The notes under the pieces were generated by a model that saw only the letters and a list, made by a program, of their open reading frames with translations, searched no databases and had not been told where the DNA came from. Positions 34,801-46,664 of a stretch of DNA of 64,000 bases are shown here, piece after piece. This DNA comes from Ulva prolifera (Eukaryota; Chlorophyta; Ulvophyceae; Ulvales; Ulvaceae). Numbering within the stretch: the first letter of the stretch is position 1; the number at the start of each line of letters is the position of its first letter. The DNA is taken from positions 8,588,842-8,652,841 of the forward strand of contig CM041197.1 in assembly GCA_023078555.1 (NCBI GenBank). The letters are read 5' to 3'. A program made the position numbers and the translations under genes.

Positions 34801-34884
34801 GCCGCTGCAGCGATGGACGCTCACGTTACAGTACTGCTTGACTGCAGGGTCGCGAATTGAGATAGAGTTGCGATTGTCTCGGCT
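31857..34884. other. Intergenic between QCR9 and the 1240-residue gene
   Basis: Several short coding-like stretches occur but none could be joined into a gene: a plus-strand frame ending IPKRRFSLVWYDAAHLTLVV and QTVYQTMQ at 33901, a plus-strand tail MVSHGVDLAKEH ending at about 32803, a minus-strand start MTKRLKK with a GTACAC donor at 34479-34459, and an 84-codon minus-strand frame at 34488-34742. Any could be exons of a small gene or relics. Confidence 0.35.
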
Positions 34885-37800
34885 ATGCAGACAGATACGT
34901 CGCCTCCAGTGTCTCTGCCACCAGCGCCTACTGGGCCAACTCATCCATCTCCCAGGTCTTTGCCGCTCATTCAAGTCCTGTTCGGCTCCTCTCTCAGTCC
35001 GACGAAAGCTTCAGAGGGAAAGGCGCCGGACGAGACGCCGGTCGCATCTGATTTGGCCCACTCACTGCATGTCCAAGCGCCGTGCGGTGCTGCCAACGTC
35101 TGCATGTCCCCGCCAACCCCCCTCCAAAACGCAACCACCGCAAACTCCAGCGGATTCGATGACCACAGAGCTGGAGACACCTGCGAGAATGTGCAGCAGT
35201 CTGGTGGCTTCATGAAGATCGCTTGCACAGGTGGCGCCCTGCATCATCTACAGCTTCAACAAGCTCTTGTGCATGCATCATCTGCAACACTGTATGCACA
35301 TGCACAACAGCATCTTACTCAGGCTGACTCTACGCTGTTTGAAGACGACACGGGCACCGCAAAAGATGTGGCAAGCGCAGCACCTGCATCGGGCAGTCTG
35401 CCAGAGAGCAGTGCCAGGACAGCAGATGGCCACAGTCTCACACAGAAGCAAGTCTCCCAGAGAGTGCCCGAAGAACCACAGGCTGCAGCTGCGATGGCTA
35501 TGAGTGATCTCAACACATCCATCCTGTATGCTGAAGCAGAGAAAATTCTAGAACATCTTCAGGTGCGGCCGCTGACATGCTGGCCAGCTCCGTTTCGCCT
35601 CTGCTGTTTGCTTGCGCTCTTGGACTCCAGGCCATACAACTGCTTGCTCACAGAATCTGCTGTCCCTTTAAGGTCTTGTTCGACTGTGGCGGACTTGGTA
35701 GAGGTCATGGGCTGTGCAGTGTGTGCATATGTCCTGTGACCACGTGGCGTGCGCGTCGCTCCTGCTCCTGATCTCATGGCAGTTCCTCTGTTGAGAAGCT
35801 GTGCTGTGCTGTGCTGTGCTGTGCTGTGCCGTGCCGTGCTCTGCTGAGCTCTGCTGGTGGTGCGCCAGTGGCCATCACCTGGTCATGCCTCACGTGCTCT
35901 GCTCTTTTCCTTTCTTACTCCTGCCTCCCGAAGCAGCCCCACCCACACCACCGCATATACCTGCTGCACCTGCTGGCCCTGAGCCCTGCCCTGTGCCCTG
36001 CCACCCCTGCTACCCCGCCACCCCGCCATGCAGCTGTATTGATGAGGCTCCATGCACATCATCGCTGCATGTTTGTAGCAGCCTTGCAGTCACAATGCAG
36101 TTCAGTCTGCCTCCCAGCCTGCTGTATGCCTCACACACGTGTTGGTCCACTTACTTCCTTACCTCCTTCAACTTTTGTCTGTTGTTTTGTTTTGTTGTGC
36201 GTGCACGGCACATGCATGAATCATGCGTGCCTCTCTGCACAGCCCACCACGAGGGCCCTCGTATCTTCTTGTGCAGGACAGCAGGAGCCTCGCGCCGCTC
36301 GCGGCCGAGTTTGAGGCGATGCTGCAGACCCTGCAGTCCACCTTCTCCACCTCCGCCACAATCTACCGCGCCCCTTCCCTCCCAGACGGCGGCGGCGGCG
36401 CGGCCACCCCGGCCATCGGGTGCCTTGTGGACGCGGCAAACACAGCAGCCGCCCACACCGCGTCGCTCTGCCACGGCATGCATGCCGTGCTGGTGCAGAT
36501 GGAGCGGCTGCCACGGCACGCCGCGGCCGCGTCGTCGCTGCGGGCGTCTCTCAGCGGTGCCCTCGCAGAGTGCAGCCGCCTGGACGCCGCGTGCGGGTGC
36601 GCAACACGCTTCTGTTTCCTCCCACACCCAGCATGCTGCGCAGCATGTGGTCCCGGCCACCTGCTGCTAGAAAGCACAGAGCACTCGTCAATTGCCATTG
36701 GCGCATCCACTCACGTCCACAGGATCTGGGTGGTATGTCTGCACCATGTTGGTTTGGAGTGCATGACAGATCCTCTACTCACCTTTTTTTTTCTGGTGCG
36801 CTTGTGATGTCAGCATTTGTCTGTGTGTAGAGTTCTGTACACCGGGTTGGGTTGGTGTGGGGTTGGTTAGCTGTGGCATTGCCTTGCTTGTCAGTGGGAG
36901 TGATGCTATGGCAATGGAAGCGCACAGCTGCAGGGTACACATCAGGGCACCCACCTTGGTTGCCTTTACCTTGTAACACATAAGAGCACTGACTCCAGGT
37001 GATGCAATGTCACCCCGAGAGGGTATAAGATATTGGCACATCCTGGCCTCATATGCATGTGGTGTCATCTGCTGTCATGGAGGCCACTTGCAACTAGCAA
37101 GTCATGGAGGTGGTGCAGCATGCAGGCCACTTGCAACTAGCATTCAAAACCATCAGGCCTAGCCCTTGATCTATCGTCTATTTTTGTTCATCTCTGTGTT
37201 TTACATGGGCCAGGAAATCTGATGCGTGCTGTGTGTCACTTTGCATTCAAGTGCACTGCACAGGCTGCTGTTGAATTACGAATGCACGCCTGCAATTCAC
37301 AGCTGTGAACTGTATCTGCATGGACAGCACTGCAATGCAAATAGGAATGCAAATACGAATGTACGGTGACGAATTTGTCTGTCCACTGTCAAACTGGACA
37401 GGTCAATGCCTGTCTGCTGTGCATGTAAACCAGGCAGACAGGCACCACTGCCAGCAGCACAGCATGCAGTGGTGATGTGACTGCTTCATGGTGACACCTG
37501 CCTCGACACGCACACATGTACACCCTGCATCACACCTGCACCAGTGGCCCCCCCGCCCATGCTCCAACCCCCCACCCACCATGCTCCACCCCCCACCCAC
37601 CATGCTCCAACCCCCCACCCCCCATGCTCCAAACCCCACCCCCCATGCATCGCACTGCTCTGCACAGACACCCACACATGTATGCTGTCTGCAGGGAGCG
37701 TGCCGCGATGACACGCACACTACACCTCCCAGTGGCTGAGAGCACAGGCAGCGGCACTGGGGCCGGTGCCGCAACCCCGCTGCAGCTGATCCGGCCGTGG

Positions 37801-40800
37801 GCGCGCCAGCACGAGGCCCTGCGGCTCACACGAGTCGCCTTCCACTGCCTCCAGCAGCTATCTTCCGCCGGCCTCGCCCACTTCACCCTGGACCTCCACT
37901 TCCTCCACAAGTCCGGCGGCGCGGTGGACGGCGGCGCGGCCACGGCCGTGGCTGCCGCCGCCGCCGGCCTGGCGTGTGCCGCTGCGGCGCAGCCGCCGCG
38001 GCAGCCCGACTCTTCCGCGTCTGCGTTGCAGGCCTCGTCCACCGCAGCGCAGGGCGGCGCCACCGCGCCCCCGGCGGCGCAGATGCCGCAGTCCTCAGCT
38101 GGCAGGGCCGTGTCGCTGACGGCGGTGCCGTGGCACGGCGCCGGCACGCCGGTGCCGACCGCACTGAGCCCCTCCGGCCACCCACACCTGTCCACACCGC
38201 TGCCGGCCGCGCCGCTGGGCACGCTCGCGATGGCCCCGCTGACCGTGCCACTGAATGCGGCAACGCCGCTGGCAGCCGTGCCGCTGCAGCCGGTGCCGCT
38301 CACCGCCCCGGCGCTGGCGGCTGAGCCGCTGACGACGGCGCCGCCAACGCCGCACGGGCGCACATTGCCGGATTCGGTGCTGCAGGCGCGGCAGGCCGAC
38401 TCTGCGGGCGCGCCGTCTCAGACCCTCACTGCGGGGCATGCGGACGATGTGGAGCAGAAGCCCGTGCTTCCGATGCGGCCCGGATCGTGTTCGTTCGGCG
38501 CGTCTGCCGAGGCCCTTGCGCACCTTCGGCGGACACTCGACACGCCCTTGCCTTCCAACGCAGGTGCGCGAGCAGCCACACCCTCCCCCCACAGATTCAC
38601 TACGAACCCGCTTTGTGCTCTGCTGCCCAATCTGTATTACCTGCTCTCGATTTGAGGTGTCTAGAGACTCTTGCATGCACACACGGTGTCATTTAGCTGG
38701 TTCACCTGAGTGGCACATGGCCCAGGGTCGTGTCTGCCTGCGGATGTGTCACTTGTGCGGCGGAGGGCGCTGACGCATAGACAGTGCCTGCAGCCTCGGA
38801 GATAGGTTCTGCAACAGACCTGCTGCTGCCGGTGGCGCGGACCTCCAGCCCCGGTGCAGAGGGCGGCACCAAAAAGCCGCCGGCGATATCGCTCGAGAAC
38901 GTCAAGGGGGCCTCGGCGGCGGCGACCGGCGGCGGTGCGGCCAGCGGCGGCGCCGAGGCGCATGCCGCGATGGATCTGGACCAGCCGCTGGCGACGCGCC
39001 GCTCCCCGCGCAACGTCCCGCGCCGCACCGCCTCGGCTCTGACGAGCAGCGAAGCAGACGCTCAGGGGAACAAGCAGCTGGTGTGCCGCTGGCGGCGTTT
39101 TTTTATGGCGGCACTGTGTTTTGTGTACCATGGCATGCACTGTGGCATGCACTGTGGCATGTGTGTGGTCCGCTGGTGCAGCTGTGACCTGCTGGCTGTT
39201 GATGCAAGGGTGCTGGTGTGGCAAGAGTGGCACTGCCTGGTTGTTGGTCACGTTTCGTGCTTTTTCTTTTTTTAGTGATGGCTGTCACTGCAGCCCTGCT
39301 GTGGAGGTCTGGGAATGAAAGCCTTTGTACAGTTTGTTGTTGTGGCCGGCTGTGTCACGAATCAGGACAGGACAGGCACTGCATCCAGTTGCTGTGCATC
39401 TCTTGCTGACCTGCTGCAGAAGGACCGCTGGGGCGTTGACTCACCTCAGTTTGTTAATCTCATCTCATTCAACTGAGCTCCCCTAACACTCATCCACACA
39501 GTCAGCTGCTGCCTGACTGTGTGCAGCTTCACCTGTGCAGGATGATATCCACTTATCCAGCACAGGTCAGTCAGTCACTGTCATGGTTTGTCATGTATGC
39601 ATGCCCTGCCTGCCCATGTGTCACTGCTACATCATTGCCCATGCATACCTAATGCCACATCACACCTGTGCTGGAAGAGCACATGCATGCATCCCCCCCA
39701 CGGCCGTCCGGGGGCTGTCGGGGTGTGGGTCGGTGGCCGCTGTGGCTGGCGGCGTTGGTATGCTCGTGCGTTGCCCGAGCGGAGCTACCGGCCTCTCCAA
39801 CGTCGTCCTTGTAACACACACCCCCTCACACCTGTCTCATTATGCAGGTGTCCAACACTCCCATCCCCCTCCCCGCCCCTGGAAGCAGAGGCCCCACCGC
39901 CTGCCCGCACGCAGAAGAGAGCACTCACCCCGTGGCGGACAACGCATGGGAGCACCCCCCGGCCGCCGCGACGCCCGCGGCTAGCGCCCGCAACACCGGC
40001 ACCGGCGCGGAGGCTGCCCCCCCCGGCGGGGACCCAGGGTACGTCGCAGTCACGACAGAGGAGCTCGTGCGCGCGTTTGCGGAGGCCTCGGACCTGCGCA
40101 TGCGAGCACTCGGGGCGGTGGGGCTCGTGGACGACGACGGCGGCGGCCGCGGTGCGAAGCGGCGCCGCGTCGACGGCGGCCGCACCTTCCACCCGACGAT
40201 CGGCATCGGCAACGTCGGGAAGAAGGGCGGCTCGGACGTGCCGGGCGGCGTGCAGGTGTCCATGGTGGCGCTGTGCGACTATATCCTGCGCCATGGTGGC
40301 TGGGACCAGGCGCGGCCCCTGCTGCGCCCCTTGCTGTGCCCCCTGCTGGTCCCTGCTACGCCCCCTGCTATTCCCCCTGCTGCGCCGTGCTGCGCCCCCT
40401 GCTGTGCCCCCTGCTGCGCCGTGCTGCGCCCCTTGCTGTGCCTGCTGCTGGTCCCTGCTACGCCCCCTGCTATTCCCCCTGCTGCGCCGTGCTGCGCCCC
40501 CTGCTGTGCCCCCTGCTGCGCCCGGCCGCTCTGCTCGGGCACCTGCCCCCAGTCTGCATGTCAAGTGGCCTGCGGCTGAGAGACGATCGCCGACCCTGTT
40601 TACTCGGGCTGTTTGCGTCGCGCATCGAACGCCTTGTACCATTGATGCGGTGTGGCGCGCTTCGTGCCTGCGTTCCGGCATGCATGCAGCCGCACAGCCC
40701 AGCTGACGTGGCCGCCGTGAGGTGCAGATGAAGAGCGACCGCGAGGCGAAGCTGAGGCTGCTGCAGCACTTTGGCTGGGGCGGCGCCGGCGCGAGCGGCC

Positions 40801-42167
40801 GCGCTGCCACCTTCCGCGCTGACAAGGCCGTCCAGTCCCTCACCACGCAGGTCCGCCCCCGCCGGCATGCATGCACTCACCTCGCCAGCCGCTGCTCTTT
40901 CCTGCAGGTCCATGCCTGTCGATGCCTCGCCTGCTTGTGACGACCCTACAGCATGCTCCTGCCAGATCGGGCTGTTTCACCCCGGATAGTTGTTTATTGC
41001 CCGGTAGTGCGCCAGCAATCGGCGGCTTCCCGCGGGCTTCAGCTGACAAGATGCCGTTTCGCCACGATCATGTGCGGCTTTGGTTGTGCTCGGTTTTACC
41101 GGAGTGGTGCACCATGCTGTGTCGGGGGTCAGGGTTTGCTGACTTGCGTCAGGGGTCAGGGCAGATCAGGAGCGGGCATGCAGGTGAGGGAGTACTTTGT
41201 CAAGACAGGGGTCTTCCAGATCCTCGCATCACACCGCAGCGGCCCCAACGGCTCCGCGCGGCCATCTGTGTCCGCCACCACCGCAGGGCCCGCAGTGTCC
41301 GCAGGATCGCTGCAGGCCCCCCCCGGCCGCCCATCCGCCTCGAGCAGCCCCCCCCAGGATCCCGCGCAGTACGCGATCCGCATGCATGACGGCACCTGCG
41401 CGGGACGGCGCGGCGGCCTCAACGATGCCCCCGGCTCGGAACCAGTCCGCAACGTGACCCTCGACTCGGAGTCTCAACGGCGGCTGCAGTTGGCCGCGGG
41501 GGCGTTTCGCGACCCCTCCAAGGGGACAGTGCTACAGCCAGGCATGTTTTCCGCGCCGCCGGGTGCGAGCGGCACGACTGCGGACGGTGCCGCCGACATG
41601 GCGCCGCAGCAGGCTCTCCAGCCGATGAACGCCCTGCTGCACGCGATCGACGTTGTGCAAGAGAGCGACTCCCCCGGCAACCCTGGCGTACGCGACGGCG
41701 GCGCTGGTGGGATGCCGTCGCGGCCGGGGGCTGCTGACGCGGCTCCTCTCGGCGCCGGCAGCGACGGCATGTTTTCGAGCGGCCAGCTGCGTGACGCTGC
41801 GGCGCTGCTGCTGTCGAACAGCGGCGACGGCGTCGCGGCGTCGGCGTCGCTCTCCGCGGCACTTCAGGCCGCGAGTGCCTCTCCGGCGGCGCTGCCGCCA
41901 CAGCTCATGCCGGACATGCAGCAGGTTCTGGCGGGCGCACTGCGTGCGCAGTGGGCCGCTGTCTCTCCGGCGCCGTGGGCGTACGGCGGCACCGGAGCCG
42001 CGGCGGGTGCCGGCCCGGCGCCAGTCGGGATGGACGCACTTGCACTGCAGCATTGGTGGGCGACCGCCGGAGGCCTGCCCGGTGCCAGCGCGCCCGCGGG
42101 CGTCGTGCTGCGGGAGGTCCAGAACATGTTTGGTGATGCGCAACCCGCACCGAAGGAGGAGCGCTGA
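34885..42167 (+). CDS. Unrecognised 1240-residue Ala/Pro-rich protein, probably nuclear
   Basis: Seven exons: 34885-35562, 36277-36596, 37695-38563, 38794-39080, 39848-40309, 40728-40850 and 41184-42167. Phases at the junctions (0, 2, 1, 0, 0, 0) all agree and give one 1240-aa frame. An in-frame TGA at 34858-34860 supports the start. Residues 1-200 are Ser/Thr/Pro-rich. A helical, Leu-rich part spans exons 1-3 (EAEKILEHLQ, EFEAMLQTLQ, LRLTRVAFHCLQQL). A long Ala/Pro low-complexity part follows, then a basic nuclear-signal-like KRRRV at 822-826. The most domain-like stretch is about residues 830-940 (IGIGNVGKKGG, MVALCDYILRHGGW, KLRLLQHFGWGG, REYFVKTGVFQIL), spanning exons 5-7. No family was recognised. 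Intron 5 begins GC rather than GT. A transcriptional co-factor is one possibility but is only a guess from composition. Confidence 0.78.
35799..35840 (+). repeat. GTGCT pentanucleotide repeat in intron 1
   Basis: Six or more GTGCT units followed by GTGCC variants, inside intron 1 of the 1240-residue gene. Confidence 0.85.
37548..37648 (+). repeat. C-rich minisatellite in intron 2
   Basis: About five imperfect copies of a roughly 21-bp unit of the form CATGCTCCAACCCCCCACCC in intron 2 of the 1240-residue gene. Confidence 0.8.
40326..40530 (+). repeat. Nested minisatellite in the GC-AG intron (102-bp higher-order period)
   Basis: Short units such as CCCCCTGCTGTGC form a higher-order repeat: a block beginning GCTGGTCCCTGCTACGCCCC at 40345 recurs at 40447. 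It fills much of intron 5 of the 1240-residue gene and stays open in the frame of exon 5 until 40579. Confidence 0.75.
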
Positions 42168-42597
42168 GGGGCGGCCCGCCCATCGTCCACGCTCATGCTT
42201 ACGTATATATCTATGTTTCGCCTCTTGTCGGGGCTGCTCAGGATAAAGTTTGTGGTATCACGTCCGCCTGTGTGCGAGCGGCCTCCGGCGCTCTATATGC
42301 TGCGCCCCGCACTCCAGTAGGCTGCTCTAGGTGTTCTGTAGGGTTTGTGGTGTCGCCACGGTTGTGGCGCGTCCACCCTCTCCCCCGCGCTCCATCCCGG
42401 ATACGGAGCAGGCTGCGCACAGCCTTTCGATGGTTTTCTCTTGAATTTTTGTTGCGGGAGCCATGCCGGTGGCCCTGTAGCCCTCGGGCCGGCCACGCCG
42501 CCCCGGGCCTGGCTGCTCCCAGTACGAGGCCAACCCGCATCTGCCTGCTGTGGGTTTGGTCCTCCTAGTTTTCGATTCTGTCTCTGGCTGGGCATTG

Positions 42598-42622
42598 TGT
42601 GTGTGTGTGTGTGTGTGTGTGT
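42598..42622 (+). repeat. GT microsatellite
   Basis: About twelve GT units without interruption in intergenic DNA. Confidence 0.9.
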
Positions 42623-43149
42623 GGATGGAATGTGCTAGTGGTCATCTGCCTCTGTGGTGATACAGGCTGCAGCTCAGCGTAATCACAGTGGTGGCTCGGA
42701 GCCGCTTTCCAAACTCATTGCACGCTCTAGGCACCAAGGTGAGTAGGATGGGTGGGGTGCCACCCCAGCCCCAGCGCCGGCGCTGCGCATGGCTCTGTCG
42801 TGGGCGTCTGCTGCTGTGGCGTGGTCACTGCTGTGCACGCATGCAGCACATGCATGGCCATCCTGTTCCTCCGGGCCGAGCAGGCGATGATTTGCTGACT
42901 GAATGTCGTGGTTTTCATGTCATGCTGCACAATAATTGATTTCGAAGAATGCGGCCGTGCTTTCTGGGGATGCTTGCCAGTGTTGCTTGTGATTGCAGAG
43001 GCGATGGTGGCCAGGGAGGCGTGGCTGCAGCTGCAGCCACCCGGGCGATGCGCTCGGCGGGCCATGCATGCCGAGCACATGTTACGGCCGAGGCGGTTGC
43101 CGTTGGTGTAGGGGCTTTGTTGCCGAGGATGTGGAGGCGTGGGGAGCGT

Positions 43150-43680
43150 CACTGGCCGCAGCGGCTGCGATTACCCCTCTTAGTTTGCGTTGGTGCGCTG
43201 ATCGCGCTGAGTGGTGGGGGCTGTGCACGGGGGCACACACGGCGGCGGGAACGCCGCTGGCGGCTGCGCGCAAACCAACTCGCGGTGCGAGTTCACGCGT
43301 GTGGGGCGGGGGCTTGCAGTTCGCTTCGATTCTGCCGTCCGCTCTACCAGCGCTTGCCCACGGCCCCCCCGACTCCTTTAGATGTTGTCCCGGCGAGACT
43401 GGGAGGTGTTGTGGTCACGTGGCGAGTGTGAGATTGTTGTAGTAGGACTTAGTTGTGGGAGTAGGGGGGTGGAATGTTACGTTGCCGGTGGGATTATAGT
43501 GATGATTTTCGTCGACCTCGCCGAGGTGTACCTATCAGCCCGCGGCCTCGCAGGCAGCTGATGCGTGGCGTGTAATTACGCGATAGATCCGGGATTCGGC
43601 TGTCATAGGCCGTGCTGCAGCACCATCGGGCCAGCCAGTCGTGAGTTTGCAAAGGCTTGTTAAGCTGTACACGTTGTCAC
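43150..43680 (+). repeat. Divergent direct duplication, left copy
   Basis: Shares ordered blocks with 46665-47260: CTGGCCGCAGCGGCTGCGAT, GCGCAAACCA-CTCG-GGTGCG, GGGATTATAGTGATG and GGCTGTCATAGGCC. The copies flank the GT32 gene in the same orientation about 3.5 kb apart. Many substitutions and indels show that it is old. Confidence 0.7.
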
Positions 43681-43803
43681 TGCAATGCACCGACGTTGTG
43701 GCGCCGTAGCAGCTGCCGCAGCTAGATCTGTGCGTTGTGTTTTCGGCGCTGACGGGCCCGGTGCTGCCCACGCTGCCTTGACTGTGCATGCAAATTCAAA
43801 ATC

Positions 43804-43964
43804 CTCAGCCGTGGCCTGAAGCGGACTTTGACAACTCCGAATGAATGGGACCACATGCCGAAGGGGTCAACCACCTAGAAGCCTCCCTCAGAGGTATTCA
43901 CCCCGGCATACCTCTGAGGGAGGCTTCTAGGAGTTGCTACAGTCCTCTTGAGGCCACGGCTGAG
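43804..43964. mobile_element. 161-bp foldback element
   Basis: Outer arms CTCAGCCGTGGCCT and AGGCCACGGCTGAG enclose weaker paired sequence and a perfect inner hairpin with 24-bp arms (43874-43897 and 43908-43931) around a 10-base loop. The left half is shared with 53443-53512, so it belongs to a dispersed family. No clear target duplication was found. Confidence 0.72.
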
Positions 43965-44557
43965 TCCAGAGATCCATTTCTTGACAGGTGGGCGGAGTAC
44001 TGTGTCGTCGTGACTGCAACGCTGCCAGGGATGCCGTAGCGAAGCAGCATGCCTGTGCGCAAGGAGATTGGGAATGCGCCGTGTGTGCGGACCAGATGAC
44101 GGCCCAAACCCCAACGCCGCCCCAGCTGCACAGGACTGACTCTGATTTAGACCATCGATGAACAACACGCTCAAGAGGAAACGCAACGAGTACTCAAATG
44201 CCGAAACTGCAGGGGCCGGTTCTCACGCTGATGGGTCATTGCAACAGCGTTCATGGGACCATTCAATCATCTCGGAGCGCTTGTGAACAGCGCTGCACTT
44301 GCAAGTGACAGCTCTACGGATCGGCTGCTCCCCGTCTGGCGAACGCAGTTGGGCACCACACCGGCGGCAGACTTGTGCATTCAGTGTAGCCCCCTATGCC
44401 ACAGTCCAATGTGCAGTCTGGGTTCCCCCGAGAAGAATCGCACGAATGCCATGCCAGCGGCGACAATGTTAACCAGAGCTGGTGTTTGCCAATTTATTTT
44501 TCTGCGATAGCATGTGGACGTGTCTACGTGAACAAGCACTGGTGCTGGTCGGGTCGG

Positions 44558-46378
44558 ATGACTTTTTCGCGTGCAGGGCAGCACGCCGTGGCCCTCAAGC
44601 GAGGGCCTTTGTACGCTGCCTTTGTAGCAGTGCTCTGTCTTATTGGATTTTGGGTCGTTCGACCTAGCATACATAGCTTAAGGCCCTCTAGAACTTCCTG
44701 TGATCCCGAGACCTTGAATGCCGAAGCGCTTGGGCAGGCTCTCCAGAACATCGCATCCGTGTCACAGACGACAAAGCAATCAAGCCTCGGTGCAAGCGCC
44801 GTCGGAACTGCCGCGTTGCAAGACCGTGGTGGACTCGCTGGCGCCCGCCTGTCCAGCGTTCCGCGAACAGTGTTGCCGACTATGGACAACCGCATGCAAG
44901 TGAGCGTGCCTCTCACCATCTGGCAGTCGCTGCCCCTTCGCAATGGCAGCTTTTCTACGATGTCACCTTTGTTCAACTCATGGACGGTACAGCATCCAGA
45001 GTGGGACCACTTCTTGGTCGACGACGAGGAGATGCGTGCGTACATCCAGGAGCATCTGGAGCCAGCCATGGCAGAGTTGTTCTGGACCATGCCATCGGCT
45101 GAAATGCGTGCTGACGCTTTCAGGTGCGCGCGTGCAGTCACCTGCAGGAGAGTGTACGCATTTTTGCACACGTGTCAAAGCAGACGGCCGTGCTGGTCTG
45201 GCTTCGCCCATGTCCCTGAAGATCACAGTGCCCATGCCGTCCACGCAGGTTGCACCAATCTTGTCCTCTTAGACAGGAGTTCCGGTGTGGTCGAGCGTCG
45301 AGACTTTGGCGCTTGTCATGTGCTGCTTGGTGCTGTGATCACTGGTGTACCGCTCCATATCATCATGCGGGAATCGATGCAGTTTCCGAGATCTTGCCTC
45401 ACACTGCACTGCTGTGAGACACCGTGTGTATTTTTCGCGTGTGTATTTTTCGCGGGGAGTAGTCAGGAAAGATCCAGTAACTGACACGCAGCTGGTCTGG
45501 TCCAACAAAAGGAGCGACGCCTCCAAGGAGCAGCTGCACGCATGCATCCACACGCTCCGCCAGCTTCCAACACACAGCCACTGCAAGGCTGACCCCAGGC
45601 GCAAGCCCTGCCAGCGCACGCTTGCGCTGTCAACCTCCCGAAGGCTGCACATGCTGCTGCACCCCCAGCCATGTTCACCCTCATTCTCAGCACATTGTGT
45701 GATCACGGACGACTCCACTCTTGAAGCAATCACCAGGGACACCACAGGTTAAAAAAAATTAAAAAAAACTACCGACACGTTAACCGTCAGGCCGTGCAGG
45801 AATTCCTCTAAGGAGCTGAGGGGATGCGCATGAACCGTAGACGTGCACAAGCCCATCCCCCCCCTCGCCGAACTGCATCAGGTGACGCCGTCACCGATGC
45901 GAATGCCTCAGACGTGTGATTCACCCAAGGCGCCTGCAGGTACTTGGTCCTGTACCAGCACGGTGGTGTCCATGCGGACATCGACACGCGGTGCCGAGCA
46001 CCCGCCGCGGCATGGGCGCCCCGCGGCTGCCTGCTGTCTCTAGCCACCACCGGCCCCGGCTCCCTCTCGCCGGCCGTGATGGCATCCGTCGCGGGCCACG
46101 GGGCAATGAGGGCGGTGGTGCAGCTGATGTGGGAGCGCATGGGACACGCCGCGGCGCTGCTGGCGGCCGGCGCAGACCCGGACATGGTCGCGCACAACAC
46201 GACTGGCGCGGGCGTCCTGACAGACGGCATCGCCCTGTTCCTGGCTGGAGGGGGGGCGCCTGTCGGTGCCGCGGGGCTGCTGGCCCAGGCCCCGCGCCTG
46301 CGCAGCGATGGGCTCTGCGTCGTGCCGGCAGACGAAATGGCGAGGGCTGTGACGCGGGCTGCCGCTGCAGCTGTGTGA
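44558..46378 (+). CDS. GT32 (OCH1-like) Golgi glycosyltransferase
   Basis: Two exons: 44558-45123 and 45940-46378, phase-2 junction (donor GTGCGC, acceptor TGCAG); 334 aa. A short cytosolic N-terminus is followed by one transmembrane helix at residues 17-34, giving type II topology as in Golgi glycosyltransferases. The family motifs are in order: VPLTIWQSL at 117-125 (the IPKIIWQ motif), HPEWDHFLVDDEEMR, RADAFRYLVLYQHGG, and the catalytic DXD as HADIDTRC with D202 and D204. The splice falls inside AFR-YLVLY, between two motif blocks, and restores them exactly. GT32 members transfer mannose or other hexoses from nucleotide sugars. Sugar and acceptor cannot be told from sequence. The frame is open upstream to 44396; the first Met before the membrane helix at a sensible distance was chosen. 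Confidence 0.87.
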
Positions 46379-46664
46379 CGCTCGGGAGGCTTGAGTGCAG
46401 CGCGGAGTGTTGCGCATGCATGCTCCCTGCATCTGACTCGAGCGAGCCCCTGCCATGTCACTCTCAGCCTATACGATCTGATGCCTCGGCTGCGACTAGA
46501 TCACCGGTGTGGGCTGTGCCAGCACCCTGCTCCTATTGGGTCTGGCGCCTCACATTCGTGGGCGAAAAACAAAACGTGAGCAGACAGCAGACATCAATCG
46601 TTGTGGGGCGTCACAGTTTACAATTGTGCAGACTTCCTGCTGTGCACGCGTGTATGTACGGGCT

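Larger units (their letters stand above)
42168..44557. other. Intergenic between the 1240-residue gene and GT32
   Basis: Contains a GT dinucleotide run (42598-42622), the left copy of a divergent duplication (43150-43680) and a foldback element (43804-43964). No gene is supported. Confidence 0.5.

Noticed and set aside
37530-38682. Long minus-strand frames opposite exon 3 of the 1240-residue gene
   Set aside because: Antisense shadows of a GC-rich coding exon; the plus-strand exons have matching phases and splice sites.
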